DNA from: Lindgomyces ingoldianus
Taxonomy: Eukaryota; Ascomycota; Dothideomycetes; Pleosporales; Lindgomycetaceae
Reading direction: 5' to 3'
DNA length: 64,000 bases
Assembly (NCBI RefSeq): GCF_010093535.1
Contig: NW_022985166.1
Location: 1,811,336-1,875,335, forward strand
Shown one piece after another: positions 59,073 to 64,000 of this stretch. The first letter of the stretch is position 1. Each line of letters begins with the position of its first letter. The notes beneath the pieces are model-generated. The model did no database searches. It was not told where the DNA came from and saw nothing but the letters and a program-made list of their open reading frames with translations. Position numbers and translations under genes: made by a program.

Positions 59073-59273
59073 TGTAAAGATGGGATGGTAAGTAGCACGG
59101 ATAGCACTGAGAGCAAGCTTTCAGAGAAAGATAGGAGTGTATTGTAAGAGAGACGAATCGCTGCCAAGCTTCGCTTGTTAGGATTCATGCTTATATACAA
59201 AGCACAGGTCATACAACCTCCAAACAGGTCAGGTGAGGCCATACTGGCCCGTTCTGGGACATCTGGCCTTACA
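59073..59273 (-). repeat. 3' LTR of element E
   Basis: 201 bp, TGTAAAGATG...GGCCTTACA on the plus strand. Largely unmutated. On the minus strand it carries a TATA box (tatataagcatg) with a plausible transcription start downstream. Confidence 0.85.
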
Positions 59274-59900
59274 TTATCCCCCCTTATAGTAGTCCTACAA
59301 CTTAGAGGATAGAACAGATAATAATAGGCCTAAGTAGCATAAAAAAGTGTCACGTAATGCCCTAAAAACTTACTCCTGCCTATTTTAGTTAATTCTATGC
59401 AAGTTTATTTAAAAATAACCTAGAGTTATTAAGTAAAGGTAAAGTAAAAGTACAGAGTAAAAGTAAAGGTAAAATAGCAATATATCTCACGCTAATAGAG
59501 TAGCAGTTAGGACAGTATATATAGGGTCTAACTGTCCTAGAAATCTATCTTCTTTACACCTCTGCCCTCTCTACAGCTTAGAATTTAGAAGATTCTAAAC
59601 TTTTTAAGGTAAGTACATTCTAAGCCACTCTAGCGCAATCTAGCGCAAAGGGGTGCTAACAAGCTTTAATAGTCCTATCCTACCCTGCTTACGCCTGCCT
59701 GTTGCCTAATCTGCTCTTAGCTTCTTCCTTTATACTTAACTTTACTTAATAACTCTAAAATAAACCTTTGCAGCCTACTCTGTTACAATCTAGCTATAGT
59801 TTCTTTTAAAAAAGATTAATTAGCCTTTACTAACATAAACTTATGCTTTAACAACTCTTATGTTTAATGTGTTAACAAAATATCCTATAAGGGCATTATA
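59274..59900 (-). other. 3' untranslated part of element E
   Basis: Polypurine tract at 59274-59285, then AT-rich DNA with an ataaagtaaaagtaaag-type microsatellite near 59430-59470. No motif seen. Confidence 0.5.
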
Positions 59901-59921
59901 AATAAAAGTAGTAGCTATTAT

Positions 59922-60790
59922 ATGCTTATAGACAACAAGTTGCGTTATAGCATAAAGAAAAAGGAAATTAAGTACACTAAGTGTGCTTATTACCTTAAAT
60001 TTAGTAAAAAGTGCTTTAAGGTGCGTATTTTAGCTCCTTTTAGCATATTTACGCGCAGTCTGTCTAGGCTAACCCTAGATAGCTCCCTGTCACCTTTAAA
60101 CCTAAATAATAGGCTCTTAAGAACGCTGTACTTAATGTTTTAGCCTTTATTAATCTACTTAACCCTACTTAGTTAGCATAGGCTAATGTAACAGTTATGT
60201 TATAAGTAAACACTATTATTTAGTTTCTTTAGGCATAAGTCTTCTTATTGCAGCATAATCTAGCTTAATTAGCCCTATTCTAGCTCTTAATAGTTTACAG
60301 TAAAAACAAAATCCTGTATAATAACTATTTATACGCGCACAGTAGCGTTATAGGCAAAATTACTAAGACTAGAGTTGTTTTTAAAAAGCGCGCCTACTTT
60401 AAAGCTAATATTGCTAAAAAAAAAAAAGAAAAAGCGTAAGGCGCTTAAGAAGGACTCTAATAAAGATAAAGCTACAATAACTTTATCTAAAAAAGTAGGT
60501 GTATGCTATTCTTAACTATTCTAGCACTAACTAGCATAATAGAAGAAATATAGTGTTAAAAGTGTCTATGTTACTAAAGCTAAGCAACATTATTATATTA
60601 ATGCTGCTAAAGCTGCTAATGTAATCTGCTGCGTCTTTAAAAAGTATAATAAAGCTAATAATATTAAAAATAAGGCTAGTTAGGATTAAACTTTAGCTAA
60701 AAAAAGGTGGCTAACTAGGTACAATAAGAAACATCTTAATAGTTGTTCTGCTGTCGCAAATTTACCTATAGAGGACCTTAATGTCTAATC
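59922..60790 (+). pseudogene. Antisense CX2CX6C reading frame of element E
   Basis: Opposite to pol. An open stretch of 73 codons (59922-60143) contains KCAYYLKFSKKC at 59979-60014, that is CX2[C/Y]X6C, followed by RSLSRLTLDSSLSPLNL. Further plus-strand protein-like sequence continues to about 60780 (KKRWLTRYNKKHLNS). Same relative position as the antisense frames of A, B and D. Single cysteine motif, as in A. Family unrecognised. Confidence 0.5.
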
Positions 60791-60799
60791 TAGGGCCCT

Positions 60800-63251
60800 A
60801 ATGGCACAATCTAGTGTGATCTAGCGCATCCTATAGTAAAAATAGTTAAGAATGCATAGTATAGTGTAGTTTTAGGTTCTTTAGCTTAAGCTTCTTTCTT
60901 TTTTCTTTAATAAAGTTAAATACCTTTACATTATGTTTTTTAGACTTAAAGTGCAACTATCTTAGTAGTAATAGATTAATCTGCCTTTAGCTTGCTTACT
61001 TTATAAGTCTTTTATCCTAAAAATCTTAGAATATTCTGCTAGACTTAAACTCTGCTTTTTTCTTACTAGTATAGGTTATTCTAGGCTAGAATGTTTATTT
61101 TTTCTACATAATAAATTTCTCTAGGTTAAAATAACTCTCTTCTTAACTCTAGTAAGCTATTCTATGCTAGAACAGCTTTACTTAGTCTAACTAAGGAATC
61201 TTAGGTCTAAATAGGCTATGTTGTCTTTTTATTCCTATAGCGCTATTAAACACCTCTTATTAAAAAAACCTTAAGCAAGGAAAAAATAAAGTAAAAGTAG
61301 CTATACTTAATCTATTAAGTTACTTCTTTTTTTTTAAAAAGTTTAACCTAAACTAGCATAATTTAATTTTTTGCTATATATTCCTTTACTCTTTTAAAAC
61401 ACTTTTAATGCATTTAAGCTAATATTAAGTTTAAGTTTCTATAAGTTCTTTTTAAATAAATAACTTTTTTATTTTATAAGATATTTTTATGCTCTAACTA
61501 AATTCTGTTTTTAGTTAAGTATTTTCTTTACATAGTATATATTATTCTTTATAGCGCGTAGAGTGTCTATAATTAGTTCTAATTGCAACTTAAGACGCCC
61601 TTTCTAGGTATATAGCTCTAAAAGTAAGACATAGAACACTAGATAAACTTCTTCTAGATTAGGTAGGTCTACTTTATACACCTCTGCGCTAATCTAGGCT
61701 ATAACTTTCTCTAGTTCTAAAAACTTCTAGTCTAACTTTTTTTTTAGCCTTATTAATTTTATGTGTCTATTAAAAACTAATACCTTATTTTCTACTTATA
61801 GTTATATATGCTTCTATTATTTATCTACATACTTTTTTTAATACACATTTATAGCAATAATTTTCTAGCAGCATTCTAACTATAGAGTAAGTGCTTTTGC
61901 GGCAACTCTGTTTGCTATGTGCAATTCCCCCTAACCTAGGGGTTCTCCAGGCTAATCTAGCCCTCTTAGGTTTGCTCTGTGGTATGCTTAGAAAGGAGTA
62001 ACTCCTATAGTCACGTGTACGCTATTGTTATACACAAACTCTACTATTAGTAACTACATTGCCTAATTATCTTATTCTAAGCAACAGTAACATCTAAGGT
62101 ACTATTCTAAGGTTTAGTTTTATCTTTTAGTCTGCCTATTAGTCTTAGAATAGTAGGCTAATAAAAGAATTTTTTATATGCTAAGATAGTAACAAAAACT
62201 ATCTTAGTACTTTAAGTTTATTATTAGCTCTTAATTAAAGATAATGTTCTTTAGAACTTTATAAAAGTAAATAACTTTTTTTAACTAAACCTTTACTAGG
62301 TCTAAAGCTTCTTAATTAGCTCTAGCTAGCACATAGTAGGCTATCTTAGTAAGACAGTCTACTATTATAAAGATTATATTATATACTAACTCTAAGTATT
62401 TATAAGAGGGCAGCTGCGTTATAAAATCTATTGTAACATCCTACTAAGGCCTATTAGGCAGTGGCAAAGGGTAAAGAAGCCTATATAGGCAGTGTTGTAG
62501 AGCTACTAATTGTCTACACTTTAGGCAGTTATTACAGTACACCTTTACGTCCTTTTTAAGCCCTTTTTAATTATATTAGTGTATAATCTTTTTAAGCGTC
62601 TTTTTTACACTAAAGTAGCTTACTAATAAGCTGTTATAGCACTCCTAGAACACTTCTGCTTTCTCTTAGTCTGTTATTAAAGTCTTTCTTCCTGTATTAG
62701 CTATAGCATGTTGTTCTAGCTTATTTTAAAGATAAGTATTTTTATTAAGGTTCTTTTTATTTTTTATTTTACTTTTAGTGTTTAATAAGTCTGTTTTATT
62801 ATAGTCTTCTTTAATACCTAACATAAGGTCTTTATTGTTGTCCTTCTCTAGTTCTTTGCTTATAGCTCTTTTAGAATCTAGCTGTTTTAGCTCTTATTTT
62901 TTTTTAAAGTAGTCTCTAGCTAAGCCTAAAGAATTTTAAAAACATGTAATAGCTATAACTATTAATTTCTTATTATAATTTTATTAATTTAAGAGGTTGC
63001 GCATGTCTATTACATACGCTGTATTCCTTTTTTAGAAAGGCTATTATAACTTCTTAATGTAGTTAGGTCTTCTTAAAGGTCTATCTACTAGGTTTAGCTT
63101 CCCTAGACAGTGCGTAATAATAAAATTATATTCTATTATCTTTTTATAGGCTTAGACTTGCTAGTAGTTTAAGGTTTTAGTTTCTATAAACTAGCAAAGA
63201 TTATTATAGTCTGTAAAAAGTTTAAACAGTAAACTCTAAAAGTAATGTTAC
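60800..63251 (-). pseudogene. Element E integrase region, degraded
   Basis: Minus strand. An integrase zinc-finger Cys pair near 62537-62517 (CNNCLKC), LLYPLPLPNRP, DVTIDFITQLP (62441-62409, first catalytic Asp) and IIVDCLTKIAYYV (62373-62335) are in order, as in Ty3/gypsy integrases. Downstream (62300-60800) is the degraded integrase C-terminal region; upstream (62700-63251) should approach RNase H. Stops are RIP-type. Confidence 0.75.
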
Positions 63252-63569
63252 TGTCACAATTGTGCACAAGTAAGGTTATAGAGCTTTACAGAGGTCTAGT
63301 TTAATTACTATGTAAGGTATTATAGTAGGTACAAGACGTTGTGTAAGGAACAGAAAGGTTTAAGAGGAAATTAGCAATTAAATACTTAGCTTAAAAGTCT
63401 AAGCGCTTTAGGTATAAATTAAGCCTGTTCTAAGTTTAGTTAGTGTTAAGGCAGTTTATGCTTAAGTTTATGTCTGTGTTGTGTTATGTTTATGTTAGAC
63501 ATGCACTAATAATACTCTAGTACACATCTAATACAGTTATGTCTAGGATCTAGGGAGGATACTGTGACA
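63252..63569 (-). repeat. 3' LTR of the second F element
   Basis: Same length as the other family F LTRs; TGTCACAATT...ACTGTGACA. Confidence 0.88.
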
Positions 63570-64000
63570 GTACCCCCCCTCTTATTAGGAAGGGAATTCT
63601 TTACATTAGTAGTTCTAGCATTAAGTTGTTTTTGTTAGGGTACAGGTTTAGTTTAGATAGGTATTAGGCGTAGAATTAGGTTACTGTAGAGTTCTTTTAT
63701 AGAGCTTCTATAGGTTCCTATAACAGTTTGTTGTATCTAGTCTATTTTATAAAGTATTTATAGATATGTTTTTTCTTATTAAACTAGATCTATTTAATAT
63801 TTTTTATAACATATTTTAGTTTATTATTTATAATAATAGGTTTAAGTAGTAAGTTTAGCTATCTAAGTAGATAGTTAGATTTAGGGGCTGCTTAGCGCAG
63901 TAATAATACGTAGAACACAGGGTGTATTTTTATGCTGTTAGGTAGGATTAATTAGTAAGTATGTAATAAAACTATATAGGCTACTGTAAAAGAGCTAAGG
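63252..64000 (-). mobile_element. Second chromovirus F element, 3' end only
   Basis: 3' LTR 63252-63569 (318 bp), the polypurine tract complement at 63570-63580, then the chromodomain end of pol on the minus strand near 63825-63670 (same sequence as 54785-54935, more mutated). Left flank GTTAC. It continues past the window. The LTR is RIP-mutated along most of its length. Confidence 0.88.

Larger units (their letters stand above)
59073..64000 (-). mobile_element. LTR retrotransposon E (Ty3/gypsy), 3' part, entered by a second F element
   Basis: 3' LTR at 59073-59273, polypurine tract (ggggggataa on the minus strand) directly inside it, integrase remnant near 62660-62300, all minus-sense. The 5' LTR is not in the window. 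A family F element starts at 63252 in what should be its pol. Inserted into a pogo-type transposase; left flank GACAG. Confidence 0.8.

Overview
The window is from a filamentous ascomycete (Pezizomycotina; the repertoire would suit a Dothideomycete, but I cannot name a species). It starts in ordinary GC-balanced DNA holding one intron-containing gene. At about 4.3 kb it passes abruptly into a roughly 60 kb AT-rich block made almost entirely of transposons degraded by repeat-induced point mutation (RIP: C to T and G to A, seen as TpA-rich sequence with CAA/CAG/TGG codons turned into stops).

Gene-bearing edge (1-4.3 kb): a minus-strand NLR-like gene with a nucleoside-phosphorylase-like domain, then NB-ARC, then TPR. 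Its 3' part runs off the window. I resolve three introns that restore a single reading frame; one is a GC-AG intron that splits the Walker A motif. No other host gene is supportable. Upstream lie a perfect hairpin and an unmutated piece of an LTR whose mutated copies lie further in.

Nested block (4.98-32.15 kb): one 1.1 kb palindromic foldback element has been split by three independent insertions: an internally deleted chromovirus (5324-6738), a copia-like element (7137-15506) and a Tc1-type transposon (15680-31957). The Tc1 element contains chromovirus B (16999-31941), which contains chromovirus A (20402-27599). The copia-like element holds an intact foldback copy, a 603 bp miniature LTR element and a solo LTR. 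Target-site duplications (TSDs) support each boundary, and the four pieces of the split foldback add up to the length of the intact copy.

32.9-64 kb: chromovirus D (32889-41698) with a hAT-like insertion; solo LTRs of families A, E, F and G; a complete chromovirus F (49687-55352); two truncated pogo/Fot-type transposases; two minisatellites; and the 3' part of element E, itself entered by a second F element that runs off the window. Two assembly gaps (12857-12951, 46586-47530) touch LTR G, which contains a 10 bp minisatellite.

Elements A, B, D and E also carry, 3' of pol and on the opposite strand, a degraded reading frame with a CX2CX6C cysteine motif. In B and D the motif is doubled with the spacing of a fungal Zn2Cys6 cluster and followed by a coiled-coil-like segment. 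A second general pattern is that mutation fades toward the outer ends of each element, so the outer half of each LTR is nearly intact while the matching part of its partner LTR is mutated. No transposon gene here is intact; all coding calls in the AT-rich part are pseudogenes.
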